Shown: positions 16,904-26,101, counted from the stretch's first letter. The stretch: DNA of 64,000 nt from Galbitalea sp036271795 (GCA_036271795.1 DATAZY010000005.1:1-64000), one strand, 5' to 3'. Notes: generated by a model not told the origin, from the letters alone. A program made the numbers and translations.

Positions 16904-16931
16904 TTGTAACAGCACTTATATATTTATCGAA
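16904..16931 (-). promoter_or_regulatory. marR -10 box (TACAAT) and AT-rich candidate operator
   Basis: On the minus strand TACAAT occupies 16909-16904, seven bases before the marR ATG. Directly upstream, at about 16914-16927, is an AT-only core (TTATATATTTAT) that stands out in this high-GC sequence. It is near-symmetric and could be the MarR binding site, as autoregulators of this family bind at or next to their own -10 region. Confidence 0.45.
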
Positions 16932-17004
16932 CGGAGCCAGCGTCGCGGGGCGAGTCGGGTACCGTAGACCCAGACATCTGCTGGGTTCCAAGGAAGGGAG
17001 CGTC

Positions 17005-20000
17005 GTGTATCTGAAGAGCCTGACGCTCAAGGGCTTCAAGTCGTTCGCAACCTCGACCACCTTCGCCTTCGAGCAGGGCGTCACCTGCGTGGTCGGCCCG
17101 AACGGGTCCGGCAAGAGCAATGTTGTGGATGCCCTGGCCTGGGTGATGGGCGAGCAGGGTGCCAAGACTCTCCGCGGCGGCAAGATGGAAGACGTCATCT
17201 TCGCGGGAACCGCGACCAAGGGACCGCTCGGACGCGCCGAGGTCCTGCTGACCATTGACAACTCGGATGGCGCACTTCCGATCGACTACACCGAGGTTTC
17301 CATCTCGCGCACGCTGTTCCGCAATGGCGGCAGCGAATATGCGATCAACGGCGAGAACTGCCGGCTACTGGACGTCCAGGAGCTTCTGAGCGACTCAGGA
17401 CTCGGACGCGAGATGCACGTCATCGTGGGCCAGGGCCAACTGGATGCCGTGCTTCACGCCAGCGCCGAGGAGCGCCGGGGTTTCATTGAGGAGGCCGCGG
17501 GCATCCTGAAGCACCGCCGTCGCAAGGAGAAGACGCTTCGCAAGCTTGAGGCGATGCAGGCGAACCTGACCCGGCTGTCCGATCTCGCTGGTGAGATCCG
17601 GCGCCAGCTCAAGCCGCTCGGCCAGCAGGCCGAGATTGCGCGCGAGGCGCAGACGATTGCCGCGATCGTTCGCGATGCCCGGGCGCGCATCCTCGCCGAC
17701 GACGTCTTCCAGCTCCGCGAGGCACTCACGGCTTTCGGCCGCAGCGAAAGCGAGCGCAAGAGCGAACGCATCGTGCTTCAGGAACAGCTCGACCAGGCCC
17801 GGCTCCGGGTCGGGCGCATCGAGGCAGCGATGGTTGGCGACGCTGTCGACCATGCCCGCCAGACCGCGTTCGCGCTTGAGCAGGTGCAGGACCACCTCCG
17901 CGGCCTCTACACGCTCGCCAACCAGAAGCTGGCGCTGCTCGGACAACAGTCGGATGTCGCCGATGCCAGCACAACGATCTCGGAGAGCATGGTGGCGGAG
18001 GTCCGCGCCGAGGCGGCCCGGCTCCGCGAGGATGTCTCGACCGCGGAGGTTGCCGTTGGCGTCGCCGCCGGAGGGACGGCCACCGCGAAGGCTTCGCTCG
18101 ATTCCCTGGACGAAGAGATCAGCGCACAGAGCACCCTCGTCTCCCGGCACGACCTCGAGGTCGCACGCCTCGCCGGTCAGATCGAGGTCGCGCAGTCCCG
18201 CCTGGTCGCCACCCAGGGTGAGTTGGTGCGACAGCGGGCCGCGCTCGCTGAGGCTGAGGAGCGTCGCGAAGTCACTCGTGCGGAGTTCGTTGCGCTCGAG
18301 GCAGAAGCCGCCACGACGACCGAGGGTGACGGGAAGCTCGACTCGCTCTACGAGGAAGCCGAGGCACGGGTCAGCAGCCTGCAGGCCGACATCGAAACTA
18401 TGCGTGATGATCTGCACTCTCTGGAGCGTGAGCGCGACGCGCTTGCGGCCAGAACCTCGGCGCTGTCGATGGCGGTCGATCAGAAGGATGGCTCCGCCGC
18501 GATAGTCGGCACGCCGGGCATCCGCGGCCTCGTCGCGGAGCACGTTCGAGTGACACCCGGCTACGAGGCAGCGATCGCCGCCGCCCTGGGTACGCTCGCC
18601 GACGCGGTTCTCGCCGATGATCACGACGCTGCGCTCACCGCCCTCGCGCGTGCGCGGGACTCGGATGCGGGGCGCGTCGAGATTGTGGTCGCGGATGCCG
18701 CCGGTGGGCCATCGCTCGGCACGCTTCCCGCGGGGGTAGCCCCCGCTACCGACTTCGTGACGGCTCCCGCCGGCGTCCTTGGCGTCCTTTCGCATGTGGT
18801 CGTCGTGGATGACCTCGGTGTCGCACGCTCTGCCTGGCCGGCACTCCGCACGATCGGCGGTCTCACCGCGATCACGCTGGCCGGAGACGTGCTTACGGAG
18901 TACGTTCTTCGCGGCGGCACCGGCGCGAAACGCTCGAGGCTCGAGTTGGTCGCGGAACGAGACTCAGCGGCCGAAAGGCTCGGCGTCGTCAGTACTTCGA
19001 TTGAGCGCGCCCGGTTCGCCCTCGCCGAGAAGCGCGGTGCTCTCGAGACGGCCCAGACGGATGCGGCGACCGCGCTCGCAAACTTGCGCGAGTTCGATGC
19101 CGCACTCGCCGCGCACAGCGAGCGACTGGGTCGACTGCGGATCCAGCTCGAGGCCGCACAGGCAGAATGGGAGCGGCTTTCGTCGGCCGTGCAGGTCGCG
19201 ATCGAAACCGCGAGGTCTGCGGAAGAGGATGTCGACCGCGCGAGAGCAGAACGCGACGAGTACGCCACGACGCCGCGTCCGATCCTGGACGTTGCGAGCC
19301 GGGATGCCATGGTGGTCGAACTCGAGACCGCTCGCGCTGCGGAAGTCGAGTTTCGCATCCAACTCGAGACGGCTCGCGAACGCGTCAGGGCGGAGGACAC
19401 GCGCGCCGACAGTCTCGCGCGCCAGCTCGTTGCGGAGCGGGCGGCGGCGGAAGAACAGGCTCGCCGCACCGTGCTTCGCCAGCGCCAGGTTGTTGCCGCT
19501 ACGACCGTCGTGGACTCACTTCCCGCGGTGCTCGACGCCGTCGATCGGTCGGTGTCGCAGGCGCGCGTCGCACTCGCCGCGCGCGAGGCCGAGCGTTCGT
19601 CGCAGAACGAGGAGCTCGTCGCGCTCAGGATTTCGGAGAACTCGCTTCGCGAGCGACTCGACGCGGTCGGCGACACCGTACACGGGATCGAGATGCAGCT
19701 CTACGAAAAGAAGCTGCAGCTGTCGACACTGCTCGAGCGTGCCGGCGAAGAGCTCGGTCTCGTCGAGGACGTCCTGGTCGCGGAGTACGGGCCGGATGTT
19801 CTCGTACCGGCCGACGACGACCTGACCGATTCCGAGCTCTCTGAGGCCGCCGAAGGGGCTGAAACCGGGGCCGCAGAAGGCAAGCCATACAACCGCGCGG
19901 AGCAGGAAGCCCGCCTCGCCGTCGCCGACCGCAAGCTCACTCAACTCGGTCGAGTCAATCCACTCGCCCTCGAGGAGTTCGCGGCGCTCGAGCAGCGCCA

Positions 20001-20559
20001 CAAGTTCCTCACCGAGCAGCTGACCGACCTCACGAACACTCGCAAGGATCTGCTGACGATCATCGATGAGATCGACGAGAAGATGCAAGACATCTTCAGT
20101 TCGGCATTTGAGGACACGAAGGCCGCGTTCAACCAGGTCTTCCCGATCCTGTTCCCGGGCGGCACCGGAAGCATTCACCTGACCGACCCGGAGAACATGC
20201 TCACGACCGGTATCGAGGTCACGGTCAAGCCGGCGGGCAAGAAGATCGAGCGGCTCTCGCTGCTGTCGGGTGGTGAGCGTTCGCTCGCTGCGGTCGCTCT
20301 GCTGATTGCGATCTTCAAGGCGCGCCCCAGCCCGTTCTACATTATGGATGAGGTCGAGGCCGCGCTCGACGACGCCAACCTCGGACGCCTGCTGACGATC
20401 TTCGAGGACCTCCGCCTGACATCCCAGCTGATCATCATCACGCACCAGAAACGCACCATGGAGATCGCGGATGCCCTCTACGGCGTCTCGATGCGAGCGG
20501 ACGGAATCAGCGCTGTCGTGGGCCAGCGGGTCGCGCATCCTGAGTCGATCGCCGGCTGA
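17005..20559 (+). CDS. smc: chromosome segregation ATPase Smc
   Basis: Smc forms the ring of the bacterial condensin with ScpA and ScpB and compacts and separates chromosomes. The 1184-residue protein has the ATPase head N-half with Walker A GPNGSGKS (31-38) and the DALAWVMGEQGAKTLRG segment, long Ala/Glu/Arg-rich coiled coils, a hinge at about 500-640 (GTPGIRGLVAEHVRV to GGLTAITLAGDVL), and the C-half with signature LSLLSGGERSLAAVALL and Walker B YIMDEVEAALDDAN. Length is normal. GTG at 17005 follows AAGGAAGGGAG, a strong ribosome site. It stands in the usual actinobacterial place before ftsY, but here is separated from mutM by a 10-kb accessory block. Confidence 0.97.
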   Translation: MYLKSLTLKGFKSFATSTTFAFEQGVTCVVGPNGSGKSNVVDALAWVMGEQGAKTLRGGKMEDVIFAGTATKGPLGRAEVLLTIDNSDGALPIDYTEVSISRTLFRNGGSEYAINGENCRLLDVQELLSDSGLGREMHVIVGQGQLDAVLHASAEERRGFIEEAAGILKHRRRKEKTLRKLEAMQANLTRLSDLAGEIRRQLKPLGQQAEIAREAQTIAAIVRDARARILADDVFQLREALTAFGRSESERKSERIVLQEQLDQARLRVGRIEAAMVGDAVDHARQTAFALEQVQDHLRGLYTLANQKLALLGQQSDVADASTTISESMVAEVRAEAARLREDVSTAEVAVGVAAGGTATAKASLDSLDEEISAQSTLVSRHDLEVARLAGQIEVAQSRLVATQGELVRQRAALAEAEERREVTRAEFVALEAEAATTTEGDGKLDSLYEEAEARVSSLQADIETMRDDLHSLERERDALAARTSALSMAVDQKDGSAAIVGTPGIRGLVAEHVRVTPGYEAAIAAALGTLADAVLADDHDAALTALARARDSDAGRVEIVVADAAGGPSLGTLPAGVAPATDFVTAPAGVLGVLSHVVVVDDLGVARSAWPALRTIGGLTAITLAGDVLTEYVLRGGTGAKRSRLELVAERDSAAERLGVVSTSIERARFALAEKRGALETAQTDAATALANLREFDAALAAHSERLGRLRIQLEAAQAEWERLSSAVQVAIETARSAEEDVDRARAERDEYATTPRPILDVASRDAMVVELETARAAEVEFRIQLETARERVRAEDTRADSLARQLVAERAAAEEQARRTVLRQRQVVAATTVVDSLPAVLDAVDRSVSQARVALAAREAERSSQNEELVALRISENSLRERLDAVGDTVHGIEMQLYEKKLQLSTLLERAGEELGLVEDVLVAEYGPDVLVPADDDLTDSELSEAAEGAETGAAEGKPYNRAEQEARLAVADRKLTQLGRVNPLALEEFAALEQRHKFLTEQLTDLTNTRKDLLTIIDEIDEKMQDIFSSAFEDTKAAFNQVFPILFPGGTGSIHLTDPENMLTTGIEVTVKPAGKKIERLSLLSGGERSLAAVALLIAIFKARPSPFYIMDEVEAALDDANLGRLLTIFEDLRLTSQLIIITHQKRTMEIADALYGVSMRADGISAVVGQRVAHPESIAG

Positions 20560-20733
20560 CCGATCGCAGGGGAGCCTCGTATGGGGTCCATCTCGGCGCA
20601 GCCATCGCGGATGCCGTGGCCGTGGCCAGGGGTCAAATGAAGGGTCCACGTGCATGAGCGTCGCGGTGGATGCGTCGACGGGACAGGTTGGGCCGCCGTG
20701 GCCCGCCTTCGGGCGTTCCGCTTGGGTGCCTCC

Positions 20734-20739
20734 TAAGCT
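20734..20739 (+). promoter_or_regulatory. ftsY leaderless promoter -10 (TAAGCT)
   Basis: TAAGCT ends six bases before the ftsY ATG at 20746 and no ribosome binding site lies between. The 20560-20733 stretch after smc holds no other gene that I can support; it has only very short open frames. Confidence 0.5.
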
Positions 20740-20745
20740 GACCGT

Positions 20746-21612
20746 ATGGCTTCGTGGTCCCTGTCTGGCGCCTTGCGCGGAATGTTTTCGCGCAAGACGA
20801 TCGACGATGAAACCTGGAGCGACCTCGAAGATGCGCTCATCTCCGCCGATTTCGGTCCGGACACCACGGACTCGCTCATCGAGGAGCTTCGCGCAAGCGT
20901 CGCCAGGTATCACACGACGGATCCGGTCGATCTCAAGCGGATGCTGCGCGAGAACCTCGAGGAGCGGCTGGCCAAATACGACCCGACCCTCGCCCTGAGC
21001 AATCGTCCGGCCGTAGTGCTCGTCGTCGGTGTCAACGGCGTCGGCAAGACGACGACCATAGGCAAGTTCGCGAAGTTCCTGACTGGCTACGGTCGCTCCG
21101 TCGTCGTCGGCGCTGCAGACACCTTCCGCGCCGCCGCTGTCGAGCAACTGGCGACGTGGGCAGCGCGCGGTGGGGCGCAGGTCGTGCGGCCCCAGCATCC
21201 CGGCCAGGACCCGGCATCCGTGGCATTCCAGACGGTAGAGAAGGCGCAACAGGACGGAATCGAGATCGTCCTCATCGACACTGCGGGCCGCCTGCAGACC
21301 AAGAGCGGTCTCATGGATGAGCTCGGCAAGATTCGGCGCGTCATCGAGAAGCAAACGCCAATCGCGGAGGTGCTCCTGGTGCTCGACGCGACGACAGGTC
21401 AAAACGGGCTGAGCCAGGCCGAGGCCTTCATCGAGCACGCGGGTGTCACTGGTCTCGTTCTCACCAAACTCGACGGGTCGGCCCGTGGCGGCTTCGTCCT
21501 CGCGGTGCAGGACAAGACGGGCATCCCGATCAAGCTCATCGGCCAGGGGGAAAGCATCGGCGACCTCACCGGGTTTACGCCGCACGTCTTCGTGCAGGGT
21601 CTGATCGACTAG
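20746..21612 (+). CDS. ftsY: signal recognition particle receptor FtsY
   Basis: FtsY receives SRP-ribosome complexes at the membrane and with Ffh hydrolyses GTP to hand over the nascent chain to SecYEG. The 288-residue protein is essentially the NG core: N domain in residues 1-85, G1 GVNGVGKTTT (95-104), the DTFRAAAVEQL insertion-box motif, DTAGRLQ (G3) and TKLDGSARGG (G4/G5). The acidic A domain seen in E. coli FtsY is absent; the N-terminal amphipathic stretch SLSGALRGMFSRK may bind lipid. The transcript appears leaderless. Confidence 0.97.
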   Translation: MASWSLSGALRGMFSRKTIDDETWSDLEDALISADFGPDTTDSLIEELRASVARYHTTDPVDLKRMLRENLEERLAKYDPTLALSNRPAVVLVVGVNGVGKTTTIGKFAKFLTGYGRSVVVGAADTFRAAAVEQLATWAARGGAQVVRPQHPGQDPASVAFQTVEKAQQDGIEIVLIDTAGRLQTKSGLMDELGKIRRVIEKQTPIAEVLLVLDATTGQNGLSQAEAFIEHAGVTGLVLTKLDGSARGGFVLAVQDKTGIPIKLIGQGESIGDLTGFTPHVFVQGLID

Positions 21613-21723
21613 CAAGCCTCGCTTTCTCAGTCCAGCGGATGACCGGCAAACCGCTCGGCAGGATGATGCAGAACCGCTCCACCGGGTGACGCTCCCAGCG
21701 CACAAAGAGCGTTGATTGGATTC

Positions 21724-21888
21724 ATGACGAGTCCAATCATTCTCGGGTCCCAGGAACCGGTCAGTCGTCGCGCGCGACTTGTGCTGGCTATTCTCGCGGC
21801 ACTTATCCTGCTCACGTTCATCGGCGTGGTCGAAGTCGGCGTGCTCACGGTCGTTACCGTCGTTTCGGCGGGGACCAACCACCGATGA
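21724..21888 (+). CDS. small single-pass membrane protein (54 residues), function unknown
   Basis: ATG at 21724 opens a 54-codon frame: a short polar basic N-terminus (about 18 residues with RRAR) followed by a hydrophobic helix at about 19-50 (LVLAILAALILLTFIGVVEV and onward) and a tiny polar tail NHR. The positive-inside pattern predicts a cytoplasmic N-terminus. Its TGA overlaps the ATG of the next small membrane gene by four bases, which is the best evidence that both are real genes. No ribosome site of note precedes it. I do not recognise the family. Confidence 0.5.
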   Translation: MTSPIILGSQEPVSRRARLVLAILAALILLTFIGVVEVGVLTVVTVVSAGTNHR

Positions 21889-22097
21889 TCGTGATCGCCG
21901 CGATCCTGGTATTGGCGGGCGGAGTCTTTGCGTTCGAGGGAACGCTTCAGATCAGCGGTCTTGCCCTGTTCGCTGCGTTGGCCGCAAGCGTCGCCTGGGT
22001 CGCTGGAGGCCCCGTTCGCGGTCCACGATGGGCGGTACCGGCTGTCATCGGGGTGGCCATGGCGACGGTCATCCTCGCCGGATTCCTGCCGAACTGA
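21885..22097 (+). CDS. small two-pass membrane protein (70 residues), function unknown
   Basis: The 70-residue product is nearly all hydrophobic: helices at about 2-36 (long, probably two strands of a hairpin around FEGTLQI) and at 50-67 (AVPAVIGVAMATVILAGFLP), separated by GGPVRGPRW. Its ATG overlaps the stop of the 54-residue gene by four bases (ATGA), so they are likely co-translated and may form a complex. It ends four bases before the convergent gamma carbonic anhydrase gene. No family could be named. Confidence 0.6.
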   Translation: MIVIAAILVLAGGVFAFEGTLQISGLALFAALAASVAWVAGGPVRGPRWAVPAVIGVAMATVILAGFLPN

Positions 22098-22101
22098 GTC
22101 T

Positions 22102-22611
22102 TTAGCCCGCGTCGCGGTGAGTTGCGGCGAGCCCGACGTAGTGGGTCGCGTTCAGTTTCAGTCCTTCGCGCTCCTCGTCGCTGAGTTCGCGCCGCACCTT
22201 CGCGGGGACGCCTGCGACGAGAGAACCGGGTGGGATGACCGTGCCCTCGAGCACCACAGCGCCGGCCGCCACCAGGCTGCCCGCGCCGATCACCGCGTGA
22301 TTGAGGATCGTCGCGCCCATCCCGATCAGGCAGTCGTCTTGGATCACGCAGCCGTGCACGACGGCGCCGTGTCCGATGCTGACGCCGCCGCCAACCACGA
22401 GCTGAATGCCCTCATCCGTGTGCATCGACACGTTGTCCTGGACGTTGGAACCGGCGCCGATCGAGATCGAGTCGGTGTCGGCGCGCAGCACGCAGCCGTA
22501 GAAGACGCTGGCGTCCCGGGCGATGGTCACCCGGCCGATGAGCGTGGCGTTCTGCGCGACGAATGCGGTGGCATCCACGACGGGGGTGTGGCCTTCGAGA
22601 CTGACGATCAT
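22102..22611 (-). CDS. gamma carbonic anhydrase family protein (left-handed beta-helix)
   Basis: The 169-residue protein is built of hexapeptide repeats (for example RVTIARDASVFYG, LIGMGATILNHAVIGAG) that form a left-handed beta-helix trimer. The metal histidines of gamma carbonic anhydrases map to His64 (SMHTDEG), His81 and His86 (IGHGAVVHGCVI). Arg43-x-Asp45 (VLRADTDSI) is also conserved. Proteins of this YrdA/PaaY/CaiE group may hydrate CO2 or hydrolyse thioesters; the sequence does not separate these roles. ATG at 22611 gives the family start MIVSLEGHTP. It is divergent from ffh. Confidence 0.87.
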   Translation of the reverse strand: MIVSLEGHTPVVDATAFVAQNATLIGRVTIARDASVFYGCVLRADTDSISIGAGSNVQDNVSMHTDEGIQLVVGGGVSIGHGAVVHGCVIQDDCLIGMGATILNHAVIGAGSLVAAGAVVLEGTVIPPGSLVAGVPAKVRRELSDEEREGLKLNATHYVGLAATHRDAG

Positions 22612-22638
22612 CTCCTCATTATTCAGGAATGCGCACGT

Positions 22639-22644
22639 TAAGCT
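22639..22644 (+). promoter_or_regulatory. ffh promoter -10 (TAAGCT)
   Basis: TAAGCT lies nine bases before the ffh ATG at 22654; the short gap and lack of a ribosome site suggest a leaderless or near-leaderless transcript. The promoter overlaps the 5' flank of the divergent carbonic anhydrase gene. Confidence 0.45.
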
Positions 22645-22653
22645 GGATCCACC

Positions 22654-24249
22654 ATGGCCACCTTTGGAAACCTCACCGATCGCCTCGCGACCGCCTTCAA
22701 GAACCTGCGCGGCAAAGGCAAGCTCAGTCCCGCGGATGTCGACGGGACAGTTCGCGAGATTCGTCGTGCCCTCCTGGATGCCGACGTCAATCTCGAGGTC
22801 GTGAAGGAGTTCACCGGCCGTGTCCGCGAACGCGCGCTGAGCGACGAGGTCTCGAAGGCGCTCAACCCCGCACAGCAGGTCGTGCAGATCGTCAATGAGG
22901 AGCTCGTCACTATCCTCGGCGGACAGCAGCGCAGGCTGCAGTTCGCCAAAACCGCTCCCACTGTGATCATGCTCGCCGGCCTCCAGGGCGCCGGCAAAAC
23001 GACTCTTGCGGGCAAGCTCGCCAAGTGGCTCGCCGCCGACAATCACACGCCGCTCCTCGTTGCCGCCGACCTCCAGCGCCCGAACGCCGTCACGCAGCTC
23101 CAGGTTGTCGGCGAGCAGGCAGGGGTAGCGGTCTACGCGCCGGAGCCGGGCAACACCAGTGAGGTCCACAAGACCGGGCTGTTCTCGCGGTCAGAAGGAA
23201 ACCCGGTCAAGGTTGCCAAGGACTCGATCAAGTTCGCGAGAGACAAGCAGTACGACGTGGTCATCGTCGACACGGCCGGTCGTCTCGGCGTCGATGCCGA
23301 ACTCATGAAGCAGGCCGGCGACATCCGCAAGGCCATCGACCCGGACGAGGTGTTGTTCGTCCTCGATGCCATGATCGGCCAGGATGCCGTGACGACGGCC
23401 AAAGCCTTCCAGGACGGCGTCGATTTCACCGGCGTCGTGCTCTCCAAGCTCGATGGCGACGCCCGCGGTGGCGCGGCGCTGTCCGTGGCATCCGTCACCG
23501 GTCGCCCGATCATGTTCGCCTCGACGGGCGAGGGACTGGATGACTTCGAGCCGTTCTATCCGGATCGCATGGCCAGCCGCATTCTCGACCTCGGCGACAT
23601 TCTCTCGCTCATCGAGCAGGCACAGAAGAACTTCGACGAAGAAGAAGCGCGCAAGACAGCCGAGAAGTTCGCGACAGACACCTTCACGCTGGAAGACTTC
23701 CTGGCCCAGATGCAGCAGCTCAAAAACATGGGCTCGATCAAGAACATGCTGGGAATGCTGCCGGGTGCGCGCGGGATGAAGCAGCAGCTTGAGAACTTTG
23801 ACGAGAGCGAAATCGGGCGCACGGAGGCGATCATCTACTCGATGACCCTCGCCGAGCGTCGCAACCCGAAGCTGCTCAATGGCTCACGTCGGCTCCGCAT
23901 CGCGCGTGGCTCCGGAATGACCGTGACCGAGGTGAACTCGCTCGTCAATCGCTTCGATCAGGCCGCAAAGATGATGAAGACCGTCGCCAAGGGCGGCGTC
24001 CCGCAGGTTCCCGGCATGGGCCCGATTCCGGGTGCTCGGTTTGGCGGCAGGGCCAAGCCGGTGCAGAAGAAGGGCTCGAAGTCGGGCAACCCGGCCAAGC
24101 GCGCGGCGGAGAATGCGGCACTAGTCGCGGGCAACGCAGCGAAGCCTGCCGCATCCGGATCCGGGTTTGGGCTGGGCGCGGGCAAGGCGGGCCAGGCCGC
24201 ACCAACCGAAGAAGAACTCGCCACCCTGCAGAAGTTCCTCGGCCGCTGA
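22654..24249 (+). CDS. ffh: signal recognition particle protein Ffh
   Basis: Ffh binds SRP RNA and signal sequences and delivers ribosomes to FtsY. In the 531-residue protein the N domain covers about 1-90, G1 is GLQGAGKTTL (109-118), G3 DTAGRLGVD, G4 LSKLDGDARGGAAL; the methionine-rich M domain follows from about 300 with the RNA-binding helix-turn-helix SRRLRIARGSGMTVTEVNSL. The C-terminal 90 residues after the M domain are an Ala/Gly/Lys-rich extension, common in actinobacteria. I found no SRP RNA gene in the window. Confidence 0.97.
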   Translation: MATFGNLTDRLATAFKNLRGKGKLSPADVDGTVREIRRALLDADVNLEVVKEFTGRVRERALSDEVSKALNPAQQVVQIVNEELVTILGGQQRRLQFAKTAPTVIMLAGLQGAGKTTLAGKLAKWLAADNHTPLLVAADLQRPNAVTQLQVVGEQAGVAVYAPEPGNTSEVHKTGLFSRSEGNPVKVAKDSIKFARDKQYDVVIVDTAGRLGVDAELMKQAGDIRKAIDPDEVLFVLDAMIGQDAVTTAKAFQDGVDFTGVVLSKLDGDARGGAALSVASVTGRPIMFASTGEGLDDFEPFYPDRMASRILDLGDILSLIEQAQKNFDEEEARKTAEKFATDTFTLEDFLAQMQQLKNMGSIKNMLGMLPGARGMKQQLENFDESEIGRTEAIIYSMTLAERRNPKLLNGSRRLRIARGSGMTVTEVNSLVNRFDQAAKMMKTVAKGGVPQVPGMGPIPGARFGGRAKPVQKKGSKSGNPAKRAAENAALVAGNAAKPAASGSGFGLGAGKAGQAAPTEEELATLQKFLGR

Positions 24250-24279
24250 CTCTGCCGCACTGGGCCCGGCAGCATTGCC

Positions 24280-24285
24280 TAGGCT
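24280..24285 (+). promoter_or_regulatory. leaderless promoter -10 (TAGGCT)
   Basis: TAGGCT ends exactly six bases before the ATG at 24292. The same hexamer at the same spacing is found at 51077 and 52867. Confidence 0.55.
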
Positions 24286-24291
24286 TGAGGC

Positions 24292-25080
24292 ATGGCTCAG
24301 GCTCCGAAACGTCCCATCAGAATCGGCGCGCAGGTCGCGCCGCAGCACGCGCTGTATCCCAAGATTCGGGATACCGTTGCCGAGCTCGAAGACATCGGCA
24401 TCGACATTGTCTTCAACTGGGATCACTTCTTCCCGCTGAGCGGCGCCCCGGACGGCGAACACTACGAGTCGTGGACCATGCTCGCTGCCATCGCCGAGCA
24501 GACCAGCAGGGTCGAACTGGGCGCCCTCGTCAACTGCAACAGCTATCGTAACGCCGACCTTCAGGCGGATATGGCTCGCACGATTGACCACATCAGCGGG
24601 GGTCGATTCATCTTCGGAACGGGCTCCGGATGGTTCGAGCGCGACTATGACGAGTACGGTTACGAGTTTGGCACCGTGGGGCAGCGCCTCGACGCTCTCG
24701 CCGAGAACCTGCCGCGCGTCGAGGCGCGCTGGGGCAAGCTCAATCCGCCTCCGCTCCGCGACATCCCGGTCCTGATCGGCGGGGGTGGAGAGAAGAAGAC
24801 CCTCAAGATCGTGGCCAGGCACGCGGATATCTGGCACAGCTTCTCGGATTCCGCGACCCTGAAGCGCAAGCTCGGTATCCTGGCGGACCACTGTGCAGCG
24901 GTCGGACGGGACCCGCGTGAGATCGAGATCTCGACCGAACTCCGTGGGCGCACCCAGGCGGATGCCGAGGAGCAGGTCGAGCTCGGCGCGACGATGTTCA
25001 CCGTCGGACTCAGCGGCCCGGATTACGACCTGACACCGGTGAAGAAGTGGATCGCCTGGCGCGACTCGGTGAACGGCTGA
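24292..25080 (+). CDS. LLM-class F420-dependent oxidoreductase
   Basis: The 262-residue TIM-barrel protein belongs to the luciferase-like family: RIGAQVAPQHALYPKIRDTV at the start, the cofactor loop HISGGRFIFGTGSGWFERDY, and PVLIGGGGEKKTLKIVARHA near the middle. The FGTGSGWFERDYDEYG stretch is typical of actinobacterial F420-linked members. The substrate is unknown. It is a single-gene unit with its own leaderless promoter between ffh and a DMT transporter gene, not part of the hydantoinase operon. Confidence 0.85.
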   Translation: MAQAPKRPIRIGAQVAPQHALYPKIRDTVAELEDIGIDIVFNWDHFFPLSGAPDGEHYESWTMLAAIAEQTSRVELGALVNCNSYRNADLQADMARTIDHISGGRFIFGTGSGWFERDYDEYGYEFGTVGQRLDALAENLPRVEARWGKLNPPPLRDIPVLIGGGGEKKTLKIVARHADIWHSFSDSATLKRKLGILADHCAAVGRDPREIEISTELRGRTQADAEEQVELGATMFTVGLSGPDYDLTPVKKWIAWRDSVNG

Positions 25081-25156
25081 GCCACGAGGTTCCGCCATTA
25101 TTCGTCGCGGAAACGCCATGACCGATTTTGGCCGGATCCGCGTCGGGGGTGCCGCG

Positions 25157-25162
25157 TAACCT
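25157..25162 (+). promoter_or_regulatory. leaderless promoter -10 (TAACCT)
   Basis: TAACCT ends six bases before the GTG start at 25169 and no ribosome site intervenes. Confidence 0.5.
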
Positions 25163-25168
25163 GAACCC

Positions 25169-26101
25169 GTGACCACACCTTCCGCTGCCGCGCAGCGCGC
25201 GCTCAGTCCCAGTGTTCTCGTCGCGATAGCCGTGACGGTCGTGGCCTGGGCCAGCGCGTTTGTGGTCATCCGCGGCACTGCCCCCTACTTCACGGGTGGC
25301 GCTGTCGCCCTCGGCCGACTGCTCGTCGGGACCGTCCTGCTGGGCATCGTTGTCGTCATCGGCCGCCGCTGGGTCTGGCCGACTCGTCGCGAGTGGGTCT
25401 ACATCGCCATCTTCGGTGTCGCCTGGTTCGGCGGATACAACGTCGCGCTCAACATCGCGGAGCACACGATTGACGCTGGAACCACCTCGATGCTGGTCAA
25501 CATCGGTCCGATCCTGATCGCGCTCGGCGCGGGAATCTTCCTTCGCGAGGGCATCCCGAAGTGGCTGGCCATTGGCGCCGGCGTCGCGTTCGTCGGTGCG
25601 GTCGTGATCTGGATCGGCAGCACGGGCGGTCGCATCAGCCTGGGCATTGGTGTCCTCTGGTGCCTCCTTGCGGCCGTGCTCTACTCGGTCGGCGTCCTGT
25701 TCCAGAAGCCGGCGCTCAAGCGCCTGCCTAACGCACAGGTTACCTGGCTCGGATGTGCCATCGGGATGATCGCCTGCCTGCCTTTTTCGGGCCAGTTGCT
25801 GGACGGGCTGCACTCCGCCCCGGTCGGCGGGTGGGTGGGCGTCCTGTACCTCGGGGCGATCCCGACCTCGCTCGCTTTCAGCACCTGGGCCTATGCACTG
25901 TCCCGGATGCCCGCCGGGCAGCTCGGTATCTCGACCTACATCGTTCCGCCGCTCGCCATCATCCTCAGCCTGATTTTCTTCGGCGTGGTTCCGGCCTGGC
26001 TGGCCATCGTCGGTGGTGTCATTTGTCTCGTCGGGGTCGCGCTCAGTCGGCGTCGCACCGTGGTGAAGTCCGTCCCCCAGGTCGAAGAGGTCACTCAGTA
26101 G
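25169..26101 (+). CDS. EamA/DMT-superfamily transporter
   Basis: The 310-residue protein has ten predicted membrane helices in two EamA repeats; the first repeat ends with FVGAVVIWIGSTGG, the second includes YLGAIPTSLAFSTWAYALSR (the conserved second-repeat motif) and ends ICLVGVALSRRR. Such proteins export amino acids, metabolites or nucleotide precursors; no substrate can be inferred. The transcript seems leaderless from the GTG at 25169. Confidence 0.88.
   Translation: MTTPSAAAQRALSPSVLVAIAVTVVAWASAFVVIRGTAPYFTGGAVALGRLLVGTVLLGIVVVIGRRWVWPTRREWVYIAIFGVAWFGGYNVALNIAEHTIDAGTTSMLVNIGPILIALGAGIFLREGIPKWLAIGAGVAFVGAVVIWIGSTGGRISLGIGVLWCLLAAVLYSVGVLFQKPALKRLPNAQVTWLGCAIGMIACLPFSGQLLDGLHSAPVGGWVGVLYLGAIPTSLAFSTWAYALSRMPAGQLGISTYIVPPLAIILSLIFFGVVPAWLAIVGGVICLVGVALSRRRTVVKSVPQVEEVTQ

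Noticed and set aside
20560..20733. Small gene between smc and ftsY
   Set aside because: Only a 19-codon frame (ATG 20581) of low complexity without ribosome site or promoter.
19516..21882. 788-codon antisense frame spanning smc and ftsY
   Set aside because: It covers two genes with complete motifs on the other strand and has no recognisable domain.
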